Assembly (NCBI RefSeq): GCF_000233955.1
Contig: NZ_JH376591.1
Span: 124,001 to 188,000 of the forward strand
Direction: 5' to 3'
DNA length: 64,000 bases
DNA from: Paraprevotella clara YIT 11840
Lineage (GTDB): Bacteria > Bacteroidota > Bacteroidia > Bacteroidales > Bacteroidaceae
Below, piece after piece: positions 1 through 11,400 of this stretch. How positions within the stretch are numbered: the first letter of the stretch is position 1; each line of letters opens with the position of its first letter. Made by a program: the position numbers and the translations under genes. A model generated the notes under the pieces. The model had not been told where the DNA came from. It made no database searches and saw nothing but the letters and a program-made list of their open reading frames with translations.

Positions 1-23
1 ATCAAATAATAATCAGACAGGTT

Positions 24-3000
24 ATGGAAAATAAGATAAAATCAGTGGTGTTGTGGTTGGCTTTCTGCATTTTGGCCGGGGTAGCCTATGCCCAAAGCGG
101 TGGCGTGATTGTCACCGGTAAGGTTTATGCCGATGATGAACCGGATGGTTTCATCGGAGCCACCGTTGTGGAGCAGGACAAGAACGGACGTATATATTCA
201 TCTGCCCTGACGGATTTTAACGGAAACTTTTCATTAAAGGTGAAAGACCCGTCGCATTCTTTGAACTTCTCGTTTGTGGGTTATAAACGTAAAACTCTAC
301 CCATAGGGGCGCAGAGGAAGTTTGATGTGAAATTAGAGACACAGAATGTGCTGAAAGAGGTACAGGTTAAGGCGTCAAAGTTAGTGACGGGGGGCGGTGC
401 GTTGGCTATTCCCGAACGAGAATACTCTGGGGCGATGCAGAAGTTTAATACAAAGGCTATCGAAGGGGTGTCCGTACCTTCTATCGATGATGCCTTGCAG
501 GGACGTATTGCAGGTTTGGATATTGTGGCCAATTCCGGTGACTTGGGTAGTGGCACGGTGATGCGTATCCGTGGTATTACTTCTATCAATTCCAATTCAC
601 AGCCGCTTATCTTGCTGAACGGTATTCCTTTTGAAAGCAATATCGACGATTCGTTTGATTTCGCTTCAGCCGACCAGGAAGAGTTTGCCTCCTTGTTATG
701 TATCAGTCCGGATGACATCGAGGAAATCACGGTTTTGAAAGACGGTGCGGCGGCTGCTATTTGGGGAAGCCGCGGCGCCAATGGTGTGATTGACATCAGG
801 ACAAAGAAGGGTGCAACAGGACCTACACGTGTAAGCTATTCCTATCGTTTTTCAGGTTATACTCAGCCTAAAGGTACGGAATTGCTTAATGGCGATGATT
901 ATACGATGCTCATGAAACAGGCTTATTTTAATCGTGCCCAGCAAGATTGTAATATCCCGGAGTTCAGCTATGACCGTTCACAGTTTATTTCTGCATACGG
1001 AACGGCCCAGGATTTTGAGAACTTTAATAATAATACAGACTGGGTGGATGAGGTGATCAAGCATGGTTTTACCCACGACCACAATCTTTCTGTGAGCGGT
1101 GGTGGTGATAAGGCCAAATTCCGTGCTTCATTCGGTTATTATAATCAGACGGGTACCATTATCGGTCAGGAGATGACCCGTTTTTCCAATCGTATGAATC
1201 TGGACTACAACGTAAGTTCACGGATGATGTTTTCTGCGGAATTTGCTATCACTTATACGGATAATGACAAGAATTATACGGACGATCCGTACGGTGAGGA
1301 TAATTTATTGAACATCGCCCGTAAGCGTATGCCGAATGCATCGGTTTTCCGACAGGATGCCAATGGAAAAAATACGGATGTATACTTCAATATCGCGCAG
1401 AATTCTCAATTGGATGACGCGCAGAAGAATTTGCGTAATCCTGTAGCTATCGGTAACCTGGCTTCCTATCAGCAGACAAGTATGCGTATCATGCCGACAT
1501 TACGCTTACAATATGATTTCTTAGACCCGGCTGGAGAAGCCAAGCTTCGTTATTCGGGTTATATTAAGTTCGATTCTGAGAATGTGAAAGATACCAAGTT
1601 CTTGCCTCGTGAAACTACTTCAAAGAATTGGAACGACGGAAGTGTGAATAAGGCATACGGAAAAGAGAGTGAAGCTTCTTCTATCTATACTGCTCATGAT
1701 TTGACATGGCAACCCAAGCTCCCTGATGCACATTCCTTGATGCTCTATGGCAAGTGGGAAATGGACATGGCCAATTCCAGAAATCAGGAGTTTGAACGTT
1801 ACGGACTGGCTTCCACATCTGCTACGGACGTTACGAACTTGGGACACCTGAACACTTTCAAGAGTGAGCGGAGCGAAGGGCGTAATATGGCTTTTCTTTT
1901 GCAGGGCCACTATTTTCTGCTTGACCGTTACGTGTTCGATGTGACGGCACGTTGGGACGGTAGTACGCGCTTTGGACCGGGAAATCGTTGGGGCTTCTTC
2001 CCTTCTGCATCAGTGAAATGGCTTATCTCGGAAGAGAAGTTCTTTGATTTTGCAGATGATTGGATGGATGAGTTTGCTTTGCGTTTAAGTTATGGTGTAA
2101 CTGGTAACCGTCCTGATTACGAGTACTTGCATTATGCCCGTTACAGTAGTTTCGGGACGAGTTACATCGACATTCCGGCTATTAAACCTTCGTCTCTGCA
2201 ATTGACCGATTTGAAATGGGAACGTTCCACGTCATACAATCTGGGTGTGGATTTGAGCCTTTTCGATTGGCGTTACCGTTTGGTGGCGAACGTGTACCAT
2301 CGTCGTACGGACGACTTGTTATTTAAAGACCAGTCTATCCCATCTTCAACAGGATTTGGTTCCATATCCTATATTAATGGAGGTACGATGGATAATGATG
2401 GTTGGGAAATAGAGTTCAGTACGAACAATATGATAAAACGTGGAGATTGGTCCGTAGATTTGAGCTTGAACTTCTCGAACTATGTGAATACCATCATCGA
2501 TCTGGATGAAAATGTGTTGCATAATTACAATGCAGACTTTAATTACTCTAACGGCTCTTACCTGAACCGTTTCCAGGTGAATAACTCTTTCGGTTCCATT
2601 TACGGTTTCCGTTATAAAGGAGTGTACCAATACGATACTTACCAACCAGACAAACCGGATGCTACGGCACCAGTGGTGCGTGATGCAAATGGTAACGTGG
2701 TGTTAGATGGTTCCGGTGACCCCATTCCGATGTATTTCGCATACGGAACGACGAATGAGTATCGTTTCCGTGGAGGGGATGCAATCTATGAGGATATTAA
2801 CCATGATGGTACGATAGACGAGTTGGACATCGTGTATTTGGGTAACTCCAATCCGAAGTTTGATGGTGGTTTCGGGACGACCATCCGTTGGAAGCGTCTT
2901 TCATTGAACGTGTTCTTCAACTATCGCGTGGGAGGTAAGATTATTAATTACGGACGAATGTATTCCGAGAGTATGTATAATACGGAGAATCAATCAGTGT

Positions 3001-3341
3001 CCACGAACTGGCGTTGGCGCAAGGATGGCGATGTGACGGAAATTCCGCGTGCTCTTTTCCAGAGTGGATATAATTGGTTGGGAAGTGATCGCTTTGTAGA
3101 AGATGGTTCTTTCTTGCGTTTGAAACAGTTGACATTGAATTACTCTTTCGATCCTAAATTGTTGAAGAAGGCGCATCTGAATACTCTTAATCTCTCTTTG
3201 ACGTTGAATAACATGTTTACTGTGACTAAATATACAGGGGCGGATCCTGAGATTTCACCGAATAATATCGGAGTGAGTGAGGATAAAAACCGTACGCCAC
3301 GTTCGCGTTACTTTACGTTTGGCCTGACCATAGGTATTTAA
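24..3341 (+). CDS. SusC-like TonB-dependent outer-membrane transporter (SusC-1, block A)
   Basis: This is a 1105-residue SusC/RagA-family TonB-dependent transporter, which imports large ligands across the outer membrane together with its SusD lid. A signal peptide ends near AYAQ (about residue 24). A carboxypeptidase-D-like regulatory domain follows (about 28-100, VIVTGKVYADDEP through SFVGYK). The plug domain follows, with the family signatures LQGRIAGLDIV, RIRGITSINSNSQPLILLNG and ITVLKDGAAAAIWGSRGANG, and then a long beta-barrel ending PRSRYFTFGLTIGI. Length is normal for the family. The gene lies 19 bases before its SusD partner. It has a close paralogue at 29923-33222. The promoter is not in the window; only 23 bases precede the start. 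Confidence 0.96.
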   Translation: MENKIKSVVLWLAFCILAGVAYAQSGGVIVTGKVYADDEPDGFIGATVVEQDKNGRIYSSALTDFNGNFSLKVKDPSHSLNFSFVGYKRKTLPIGAQRKFDVKLETQNVLKEVQVKASKLVTGGGALAIPEREYSGAMQKFNTKAIEGVSVPSIDDALQGRIAGLDIVANSGDLGSGTVMRIRGITSINSNSQPLILLNGIPFESNIDDSFDFASADQEEFASLLCISPDDIEEITVLKDGAAAAIWGSRGANGVIDIRTKKGATGPTRVSYSYRFSGYTQPKGTELLNGDDYTMLMKQAYFNRAQQDCNIPEFSYDRSQFISAYGTAQDFENFNNNTDWVDEVIKHGFTHDHNLSVSGGGDKAKFRASFGYYNQTGTIIGQEMTRFSNRMNLDYNVSSRMMFSAEFAITYTDNDKNYTDDPYGEDNLLNIARKRMPNASVFRQDANGKNTDVYFNIAQNSQLDDAQKNLRNPVAIGNLASYQQTSMRIMPTLRLQYDFLDPAGEAKLRYSGYIKFDSENVKDTKFLPRETTSKNWNDGSVNKAYGKESEASSIYTAHDLTWQPKLPDAHSLMLYGKWEMDMANSRNQEFERYGLASTSATDVTNLGHLNTFKSERSEGRNMAFLLQGHYFLLDRYVFDVTARWDGSTRFGPGNRWGFFPSASVKWLISEEKFFDFADDWMDEFALRLSYGVTGNRPDYEYLHYARYSSFGTSYIDIPAIKPSSLQLTDLKWERSTSYNLGVDLSLFDWRYRLVANVYHRRTDDLLFKDQSIPSSTGFGSISYINGGTMDNDGWEIEFSTNNMIKRGDWSVDLSLNFSNYVNTIIDLDENVLHNYNADFNYSNGSYLNRFQVNNSFGSIYGFRYKGVYQYDTYQPDKPDATAPVVRDANGNVVLDGSGDPIPMYFAYGTTNEYRFRGGDAIYEDINHDGTIDELDIVYLGNSNPKFDGGFGTTIRWKRLSLNVFFNYRVGGKIINYGRMYSESMYNTENQSVSTNWRWRKDGDVTEIPRALFQSGYNWLGSDRFVEDGSFLRLKQLTLNYSFDPKLLKKAHLNTLNLSLTLNNMFTVTKYTGADPEISPNNIGVSEDKNRTPRSRYFTFGLTIGI

Positions 3342-3360
3342 CTTTTAAAATAAATGTGAG

Positions 3361-4923
3361 ATGAAAAAGTATATATATAAAATAGGTGCCTTCTTCCTAA
3401 GTTTGCCTTTTTTAGGTGTCACGGCTTCCTGTGATGACTGGTTTGGCATTATGCCGCAGTCTGAGATGGTGGCTGAGGATTTTTGGAAAGATGAGCAAGA
3501 TGTGAAAAGTGCTGTAGGTGCTTGTTACAGGGCTATGCTAGAAGACGGCTTTATGCGTCGTTTGATTGTATGGGGTGAATTGCGTTCAGACAATGTGATA
3601 AATGGCTTGGGGACTGATACGGAAATAGGGTATATATTGAATGCAAACCTGAACGAGGCTAATAGTTATTGCAAGTGGAATGATTTTTATACGGTCATTA
3701 ACTACTGCAATACCATGATTCAAAACGCACCGATGGTGAGGGAACGCGATGCGGATTTTACGGAGGAGGACTTGAATCACTATTTGGCAGAGGCCAAGGG
3801 TATCCGTGCATTCTGTTATTTTACGTTGGCACGTACATTTAAAGACATACCTTATATGGAAACTCCTTATGTGGACGATACGCAAAGATTTCAAGTTGAG
3901 CAGACTTCATTTGAAAATGTGTTGGACACTTTGATAAGTGATTTGAAGACCGTGGAGGATGTGGCCGTGTCAGACTACGGTGATACCGAAGCATATAATC
4001 GCGGACGCATAACACAGAAAGCCATTTGGGCCTTGGTGGCTGACATGAGTTTGTGGAGGGGGAACTATCGTCAGTGTGTAGACTACTGTAATAAGATTCT
4101 GACAACGGCGACAAATCCGTTGAGCCTTCTTCCTGCTGATACCTATTTTAATACGGTGTTTGGGCCTGCAAGGGGAAATTCTGATGAAAGTATTTGGGAG
4201 TTGCAGTTCGATCCCAATACGACTAATGGGGCGGTCAGCACGTTTTACGGGAGTTCCAATAACCTTTCTCCGTTGCTGTCTTCACTTGATTTCGATGGAC
4301 AGAATGGAGAGGATTGGTGGGGGGGCTTGGATATGCGCCACGCCCAGTCTTACGTAGAGGATGGGTTGTATATGATTAAGAAATATACTTCTTATTGTTA
4401 TGCTACGGATTTTGAGGATGTGAAGGCCAATGATTTTCAGTATGGAAATAATGAATCCAATTGGATAATTTATCGTTTGGCTGATGTGTATTTGATGAAA
4501 GCCGAAGCTTTAGCTGAACTTGGTGACATTGCCGGGGCTGTTGACATGGTTTCTTATACCTATGATAGGGCACATCCGGATTTGGAGACTGGAAGTTTGA
4601 AGGCTCAGTATCCGGCATCCACTTCGCAATCGGTAATTCGTGATTTGGTTTTCGATGAGCGTCAGCGTGAATTCCTTTTTGAAGGCAAGCGTTATTTCGA
4701 TATTGTACGTCGTGCGCGTCGTGAAGGTAGTGTGACGGCCTTGGTTAATACGTACTTGTTGCGCAAATATGTGGCTATGAGTTTGAATCAAACTACGGTG
4801 CTCAGCAAAATTAACGATATTGATGCCATTTATATGCCTATCCATCAGGATGAATTGCGTTTGAATTCCTTGTTAGAACAGAATGCATTTTATAAAACTT
4901 CGGAAGATATCTCTAAAAATTGA
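3361..4923 (+). CDS. SusD/RagB-family surface glycan-binding lipoprotein (SusD-1, block A)
   Basis: This 520-residue SusD-like outer-membrane lipoprotein is expected to cap the SusC barrel encoded just upstream. The signal peptide ends in the lipobox TASC (Cys24) followed by DDW, an acidic run typical of surface-exposed Bacteroidota lipoproteins. The N-terminal TPR-like half carries AEDFWKDEQDV and AKGIRAFCYFTLAR. The C-terminal SusD/RagB signature is clear: DVYLMKAEALAELGD, then VFDERQREFLFEGKRYFDIVRRAR. The next gene starts five bases after the stop codon, so translation is probably coupled. The block B counterpart is 33231-34775. Confidence 0.96.
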   Translation: MKKYIYKIGAFFLSLPFLGVTASCDDWFGIMPQSEMVAEDFWKDEQDVKSAVGACYRAMLEDGFMRRLIVWGELRSDNVINGLGTDTEIGYILNANLNEANSYCKWNDFYTVINYCNTMIQNAPMVRERDADFTEEDLNHYLAEAKGIRAFCYFTLARTFKDIPYMETPYVDDTQRFQVEQTSFENVLDTLISDLKTVEDVAVSDYGDTEAYNRGRITQKAIWALVADMSLWRGNYRQCVDYCNKILTTATNPLSLLPADTYFNTVFGPARGNSDESIWELQFDPNTTNGAVSTFYGSSNNLSPLLSSLDFDGQNGEDWWGGLDMRHAQSYVEDGLYMIKKYTSYCYATDFEDVKANDFQYGNNESNWIIYRLADVYLMKAEALAELGDIAGAVDMVSYTYDRAHPDLETGSLKAQYPASTSQSVIRDLVFDERQREFLFEGKRYFDIVRRARREGSVTALVNTYLLRKYVAMSLNQTTVLSKINDIDAIYMPIHQDELRLNSLLEQNAFYKTSEDISKN

Positions 4924-4928
4924 CGATT

Positions 4929-6800
4929 ATGAACAAAATACATAGATTATTCAAGTGGGGACTGTGGTCGGTGGCGGTTTTGTGCCTCTCTGGCATGCAG
5001 ATGTCTTGCAATAGCGATGATATTGATGCTGATGCCATGTACACGTTTACGGGCGAGACGGTGGCATCGTTTTGCCAGAACGATCCGGAGTTGTCGGACT
5101 TTTACCAACTGATAACCAAGTGTGGGGCAGATGCTTTATTGGAGGTTTATGGCCACTATACTTGTTTTATACCCAATAATGATGCCATTGCCGCTTATTT
5201 ATCGGAGAACAATAGGTCCTTGGATGACATCACGGTCGAGGAAGCGCAAAAGATTGTGTACAACTGTGTTATCAGAGGTACTGCGGAATATACTTCACAG
5301 GAGTTTGTTGCTGGTTCTTTGTCTTCTATGACTTTGTCTGAGCGTCATTTGATTCTTTCGTTTACTACTTCAACGGATAACAGACGGGAGATTTGGGTAA
5401 ATGGACAGGCTCGTGTGGAACGTTTAGATCAGGAAGTGCACAACGGAGTAATCCATGTGGTGAACAAGGTTATCCAACCTTCAGAAATGACTCTTTTGGA
5501 GGTGATGCAAAATAATGAGAACCTGACTATATGGGCTATGGCTTATGAGGCTTCCGGTTTGAATGAAGGGATGGAGAAACTTTATGATGAAAGTTATGTG
5601 AATACTTATGGGTCGGATATGTATCAATATGGCGACTATAAGTTGCATGTGCCGACGAGCCGCCGTTATGGTTGGACTGCTTTTTGCGAGCCGGATGAAT
5701 TGTTGAGGCAGGCAGGAATTACGGGTAATACTCGCGAAGAGATTTTGGTAAGTTTGGAGAACTATGCTCGTACGTATTACGGTTCTGAGGATTTGGGTAA
5801 TTATAGGAGCGAGAAGAATCCGTTACATCGTTTCGTCGCTTATCACTTGCTGAACCGTCAGATGGCCACGAATGACATGGTGTTCGATACGCCGGCAGCA
5901 TTGATTAATCCGACGTATGCGGATAAATTGGTAGAATATTATGAAACCATGTACACTTATCGCATCATGGAAATCAAGGCCGGTAATAAGATTAACCAGC
6001 AATCCAATGGAGATTATGTGGGCATAGACGAGGCGAATAGCAACATCGAAGCATTGAACGGTTACATCCATACACTGAAGAATATATTGGTGTATGACGA
6101 CGCGGTAATGCGTAATGATGTATTGCACAAACGTATCCGTTTCGATGCCATGTCATTACCTCCACAGTTGACTAACAATAATATTCGTTGGCATAATGTG
6201 GATATTTCCGATGCAAATGGATATACGGTCACTCCGGATTATTGTGGGGAGTATTTTACATTTAACGATGCTTGCTCGTGTCTGATGTGGGGAAGTCAAG
6301 GGTGGGCGGCTTTCCAAGGTGACGAAATCAATATGAAGGACAATTATGACTTCACTTTGCGCTTGTTGCCAGTTCCGCCTGGAAATTGGGAGTTCCGTAT
6401 CGGCTATAATGCCGAAGGATGGCGTGGTATGGGACAAATCTATTTTGATGGGGTTATCACAGGGACGCCTGTTGATTTAAAAATCGGAGACGTGCAAGGC
6501 GATGCCCGTACGGGATGGGTGGCCGATGAATCTACTGCGGACGATGGAGTGGAAAATGATAAGATGATGCGTAATTTGGGATACATGAAGGCACCAGAAT
6601 CTTGTTGGTATGCACATGATAACATTCCGCTTAGGGATTGGTATAAAGCTTTGCGTTACATTGTAAACCAGTATAGTTTCCAAGATTATGGGGCACATAA
6701 GTTGCGTATGCGTAGTGTGGATTTCGCAGGTCGTGAATTTTCCATTGACTATTTCGAGTTTATCCCGGTGGATATGATTCGTGATGAGGATCGCTTGTAA
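4929..6800 (+). CDS. Fasciclin (FAS1)-domain surface lipoprotein, two FAS1 units plus C-terminal domain (block A)
   Basis: This is a 623-residue lipoprotein. I chose the ATG at 4929 over the in-frame TTG at 4920 because the latter overlaps the previous stop and adds only three residues. The lipobox is MSC (Cys27) followed by NSDD. Two FAS1-type units are visible. The first (about 37-190) has LEVYGHYTCFIPNNDAI and ends VHNGVIHVVNKVI. The second (about 190-390) ends near LNGYIHTLKNILVYDD. Residues 400-623 are a separate beta-rich domain (RLLPVPPGNWEFRIGY) that I do not recognise with certainty. FAS1 domains are adhesion modules; a glycan-binding role beside SusCD is inference. The paralogue is 34781-36649. 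Confidence 0.88.
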   Translation: MNKIHRLFKWGLWSVAVLCLSGMQMSCNSDDIDADAMYTFTGETVASFCQNDPELSDFYQLITKCGADALLEVYGHYTCFIPNNDAIAAYLSENNRSLDDITVEEAQKIVYNCVIRGTAEYTSQEFVAGSLSSMTLSERHLILSFTTSTDNRREIWVNGQARVERLDQEVHNGVIHVVNKVIQPSEMTLLEVMQNNENLTIWAMAYEASGLNEGMEKLYDESYVNTYGSDMYQYGDYKLHVPTSRRYGWTAFCEPDELLRQAGITGNTREEILVSLENYARTYYGSEDLGNYRSEKNPLHRFVAYHLLNRQMATNDMVFDTPAALINPTYADKLVEYYETMYTYRIMEIKAGNKINQQSNGDYVGIDEANSNIEALNGYIHTLKNILVYDDAVMRNDVLHKRIRFDAMSLPPQLTNNNIRWHNVDISDANGYTVTPDYCGEYFTFNDACSCLMWGSQGWAAFQGDEINMKDNYDFTLRLLPVPPGNWEFRIGYNAEGWRGMGQIYFDGVITGTPVDLKIGDVQGDARTGWVADESTADDGVENDKMMRNLGYMKAPESCWYAHDNIPLRDWYKALRYIVNQYSFQDYGAHKLRMRSVDFAGREFSIDYFEFIPVDMIRDEDRL

Positions 6801-6824
6801 TAACTATTAAGAAAGTAAGAACAA

Positions 6825-8396
6825 ATGAAACAAATAAATAAAGGAATCATCTGTTTGTTATCGGGGATGGCGTTGTTCGTTTCCTGTAATGACGAGTGGG
6901 ATGCGCACTATGACCGGAATGGTAGTGTGCCTCAGGTCAGCTTGATGGACTTACTCCGTAATGATGCATCGTTAAGTACTTTCACGCAAATAGTGGAGGT
7001 AACGGGGACTGATAGTTTGCTTGTATCCAATCAAACCTACACGGTATGGGCACCAGTAAATGAGGCTCTAATAAATGTGGATATGACAGACCGAGCTGCC
7101 TTGGAACGTTTGGTGAAAAACCATATTGCTCGTTACACTAACCCTACTTCTACGCAGCCTGGAAAGTATATTTATATGCTTAATGGTAAGCGTATGGCAT
7201 ATGATGATGCAGAGTCGTTCAATGGAACATCTTTGGAGGATGGTAATGAACGGGCGATTAATGGTGTTTTGCATAAGTTGAGGGACACTATTCCTTACCG
7301 TTATAATTTCTATGAATATTTGTCTGTCTATCCTGAGTATTCCAAAGTGTATGAGTTCATCAATCGCTTCGTGGAAAAAAGGTATGATGCGTCAGCTAGT
7401 GTAGGAACGGACTCGGTGTTTGTGGATTATAACCCGATGCTTTATTCTTATTATTATGGTATTGGGCATATCGATGATGAGGACTCGCTCTATACTATGA
7501 TTTTGCCGGATAACGCGGCTTGGGATAAAGCTTATGCTCATATCAGTCCTTATTTTACGACATATAATGCAAACGAAGCTGTGGCAGACTCCATTCGCGA
7601 TGTGCAGACAGGGCAAGCTATTCTGAATGGCTTAACATTCAGAGGAAAGGTCGATGATCCGGCATCAAAGGATTCTTTAGTAACGGTTACTGGAAATGTG
7701 ATTTATCAGACGAGCCGTTATTTTGCACCTTATACGAAACTGGATGCTTCCAACGGGCTGATGTACTTAGCGGAGGGGGATTTGATTTTGGATGATACTT
7801 GTACTTGGAATAAAGAAATTCTAGTGGAAGCTGAGTATTTGAATGGGCGGACTACGAGTACCAGTACGAGCGCTTACGTGCGCAATACTGATGTAAATAG
7901 TGCCGTGCAAGGCGTGAGCAACAATAGTTATTTGGAGGTGACCAATGCTACAGGTACGGCGGAAGTCACTTTCGAAATTCCTCAGATTTTGGCTGGCAAA
8001 TATGACGTATATGTGGATTTTGTTCCACCTGTCATTGACGGAGTTGCTTTGGCCGAGGAAAAAACGCGGCTGGAGTTCCGTTTGGTTTATCCACGTGCAG
8101 ACAGAAATGGTACTTCTAATATATCGCGTGACGATGATGATGATCCGGATTTGATTATCGGCGGGGACAGCGTTGGCGATAACAAAGTGAAGACTTTGAA
8201 AGTTTGGAGTGCATTGGAGTTGCCCGCAGCCAATTATTATGATGGAATGTGGTTTATGGATGAGAATAATTCCACAGATGACGTAAAGGTGCGTACAACG
8301 CTTCGTATTCGTACCAATGTGAAAGCTTCGGAGGTAAATGTGAAATATCGTCGTCGTTTTCGAGTAGACCGTATTCGTTTTGTGCCTGTACCTTGA
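6825..8396 (+). CDS. Fasciclin (FAS1)-domain surface lipoprotein, single unit (block A)
   Basis: This 523-residue lipoprotein has lipobox FVSC (Cys21) followed by NDEWD. An N-terminal FAS1-like unit (about 30-160) shows YTVWAPVNEAL, LVKNHIARY and INGVLHKLRDTIPYRYNFYEYL. A central stretch has YTMILPDNAAWDKAY, which looks like a second, diverged FAS1 unit. The C-terminal half (about 330-523) contains KYDVYVDFVPPVIDG and ends in basic RRRFRVDRIRFVPVP. This tail has the look of a beta-sandwich carbohydrate-binding module, but I cannot assign a family. It sits 24 bases after the preceding FAS1 gene and 28 before the second SusC. The paralogue is 36666-38246, with the same domain order. Confidence 0.85.
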   Translation: MKQINKGIICLLSGMALFVSCNDEWDAHYDRNGSVPQVSLMDLLRNDASLSTFTQIVEVTGTDSLLVSNQTYTVWAPVNEALINVDMTDRAALERLVKNHIARYTNPTSTQPGKYIYMLNGKRMAYDDAESFNGTSLEDGNERAINGVLHKLRDTIPYRYNFYEYLSVYPEYSKVYEFINRFVEKRYDASASVGTDSVFVDYNPMLYSYYYGIGHIDDEDSLYTMILPDNAAWDKAYAHISPYFTTYNANEAVADSIRDVQTGQAILNGLTFRGKVDDPASKDSLVTVTGNVIYQTSRYFAPYTKLDASNGLMYLAEGDLILDDTCTWNKEILVEAEYLNGRTTSTSTSAYVRNTDVNSAVQGVSNNSYLEVTNATGTAEVTFEIPQILAGKYDVYVDFVPPVIDGVALAEEKTRLEFRLVYPRADRNGTSNISRDDDDDPDLIIGGDSVGDNKVKTLKVWSALELPAANYYDGMWFMDENNSTDDVKVRTTLRIRTNVKASEVNVKYRRRFRVDRIRFVPVP

Positions 8397-8424
8397 TTTG
8401 TTAATCCTTAAAGCATGATGAGTT

Positions 8425-11400
8425 ATGTATTCTATATTTAATTCTTATTTGTTGAAACTTACGGGAACTGTGGCCGGTTTAGCTTTTTTCTCTTTTGCCT
8501 TAAAGGGCCAGGAGACGGCTCACGTAGACTCGATAAAAACCGGGCAGACTGAAAAGGTTCAGATGCCTTACCATGTGAAGGGGCGAGTAGTAGATGCCGT
8601 GACGGGGCTGGGCTTTGCCGGTGCTCGTATTACAACTCCTGATGTAAACGTATCAGCGATGACTGATGAAAATGGTGACTACGAGATAGGATTGCCCGAT
8701 TTGCGGGTACCGCTTTATGTAGATGCGCCGGGATATTCCCGACAAGTGGTAGCCGTTAAAGGGCGTACAGAAGTGAATGTGTCGCTCTATACCGTACCGG
8801 GGCATTCTTATTATGACGATGAAATGTCCGTGTCGGACGGACGGGTTGTGGTGGACGGTTTTACGGCAAGCGCGTTAAGCATGACGGAAGATATGAATTC
8901 TTTATTGGCCGGTCAGATGCGTACGTCTGCCCGTTCGGGTGAGCCTGGGGCAAGTGCTTCCTATTTTGTGCGTGGTTACAATTCTTTAAATCTTTCTTCC
9001 CAACCTTTGTTTGTGGTGGATGGTGTAGTCTGGCAGATGCAGGATGAGGGAATCTCTATTGTGGATGGTTATTACAATAACCCTTTGACTTTGCTTGACC
9101 CGTCAGATATAGATAAGGTAACGGTATTGAAGAATGGTTCGGCTATTTGGGGCACACGAGGAGCAAATGGCGTTGTGTTGATTCAAACTAAGCGTGCCGG
9201 AGAGATGGCGACGAAGATCGATGCTAACATTTCTTTTGGATTTCAGACACCCTTTGAGACATTGCCAGTAATGGGAGCTGATGCCTACCGTCGTTATGCC
9301 ACTGATGTTATGTCTGGTATGGATCGGCATGAAGTGGAAGATTTCCAGTTCACGAATGATGACCCTTCGCGGTCTTTTTACCGTGCTGTACATAATAATA
9401 CTGATTGGATGGATGAAATCAACAAAACAGCTTTTATCCAAAATTATGGTATCTCTGTGTCGGGTGGTGACGACATAGCTCTTTACCGTTTCTCTTTGGG
9501 GTATGCTCAAAATAATGGAAACATAGATGGAACAAAGTTTGATCGCCTGAATGTACGCTTCAATTCAGACATCAAGTTGACGGACGAATTTAAGATATTG
9601 TTCGACATCGCTTATACGCAGACCGGACATAAGGTGACTTTTGATGGATTGGATCGAATGCGCTCACCGTATTATCTTGCATTGGTAAAGTCGCCACTTT
9701 ATTCTCCTTATCAATATAATGAGAGTGGTTCTTTAAGCGGTCGTTTGACGGATGTGGACGAGTTGAATTATGGTAACCCGTTGGCTTTGTTGGAGAAAGA
9801 TAATATGCCGACGCTCGATAAATATCGTTTCACGCTGAACTTGCGTCCGACTTACCAGATTACCGACCGTTTGGAAGCTGCTGCTCTTTTCGGTTTCTCT
9901 TATGATAAGGAGAATGAAGATTTGTTCATTCCGGATGCAGGCGTAGCGAATGAGCCGCTTTACAATGATTTGGGTGAAGTGTATGCTACGGCATTGAACG
10001 AAGTTCGCAGTTCTATGGCTCGGCAGACTTCCCTTTCGTTGGACGCTTATTTGAAATGGGATATTTTGAAAGGATACCGGCACAATCTGTTCGCAGCCTT
10101 GGGTTATCGTTTTTATAACGACTATTTCAAGTATACATACGGTCAGGGCTACAATACGGGTTCTGACTATATGACAGCTTTGTCCAATACGACGAGTGAC
10201 TTGCGTTATCTTTTCGGGACGGAATACATGGATCGTAACATGTCTTGGTATTTGAATGCGGATTATGGTTTTATGAACAAGTATTTCCTGAATATCGGAA
10301 TGTCGATGGAGACTTCTTCTCGTTTCGGTAACGAAGCCGGAGGAATAGACTTATGCGGTGTGTCGTGGGGATATTTCCCGTCGGTCAGTGGAGCTTGGCT
10401 CATTTCTTCCGAGAAATTCATGCGTAATGTGGATTTTATCAACAATTTGAAGTTGCGTGTGGCCTATACGATGACGGGTAACGGTAATTTGCCTGTTTAT
10501 GCCAACCGTACTTATTTCACTTCTTCTTTGGTGGCTAATGATGCTGTGGGCGTGGTATTGAGCAATATCGGGAATGAAAAGTTGAGATGGGAAACCACTG
10601 GCCGGGCTAACGTAGGATTTGATTTTAGCATTTTGGCGAACCGTTTGAACATGAATATCGACTATTTCTATTCCAAAACGAAAGATTTGGTGACGCTCCG
10701 CTCTTTGAACGAAGAAGCTGGTTTACAGTATTATTATGACAATAATGGTGAAATGGAGAACCGGGGCTTTGAGATTGCAGCCAATGCTCGTATCGTGGAT
10801 ACGAAAGATTTCAAGTTCAATGCAGGGTTGACCGTAGGCCATTATAAGAATAAAATTACGTCCTTGCCCAATGGCAGTTTCACTACGGAAGTAGCCGGAG
10901 GAACGGTATTGACTACGGAAGGACAGCCGGCAGGTGTGTTTTATGGTTATCAGACCGACGGGGTGTATGTCACAGCGCAGGAAGCTGCGGATGCCGGACT
11001 TGCTATTCTTTCTTCTTCGGGTCAGCGTATTCCGTTCTCGGCTGGCGACATGCGTTTTGTGGATCATTCCAAAGACGGTATCATCGGGGAAGATGACCGC
11101 GTGGTCATCGGTGACCCGAATCCGGATATTTATGGTAACTTTAACTTGAACTTCCGCTGGCGTGATTTGGAACTGGGAGCACTTTTTACTTATTCTTTGG
11201 GTAATGATGCCTACAATGCCTTACGTGCCAACTTGGAGTCGGGCAACAGTTTGTCCAACCAAAGTATAGCCATGGAGAACCGTTGGATGGCAGATGGCCA
11301 AATGACAGATATTCCTCGTGCCACTTATGACGACCCGATGGGGAATGCCCGTTTCTCAGACCGTTGGATTGAGGATGCATCCTATTTGAAATTTAAACGC

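Noticed and set aside
4920-4929. TTG start for the first FAS1 lipoprotein
   Set aside because: The ATG three codons later gives the same signal peptide and avoids overlap with the SusD stop codon.
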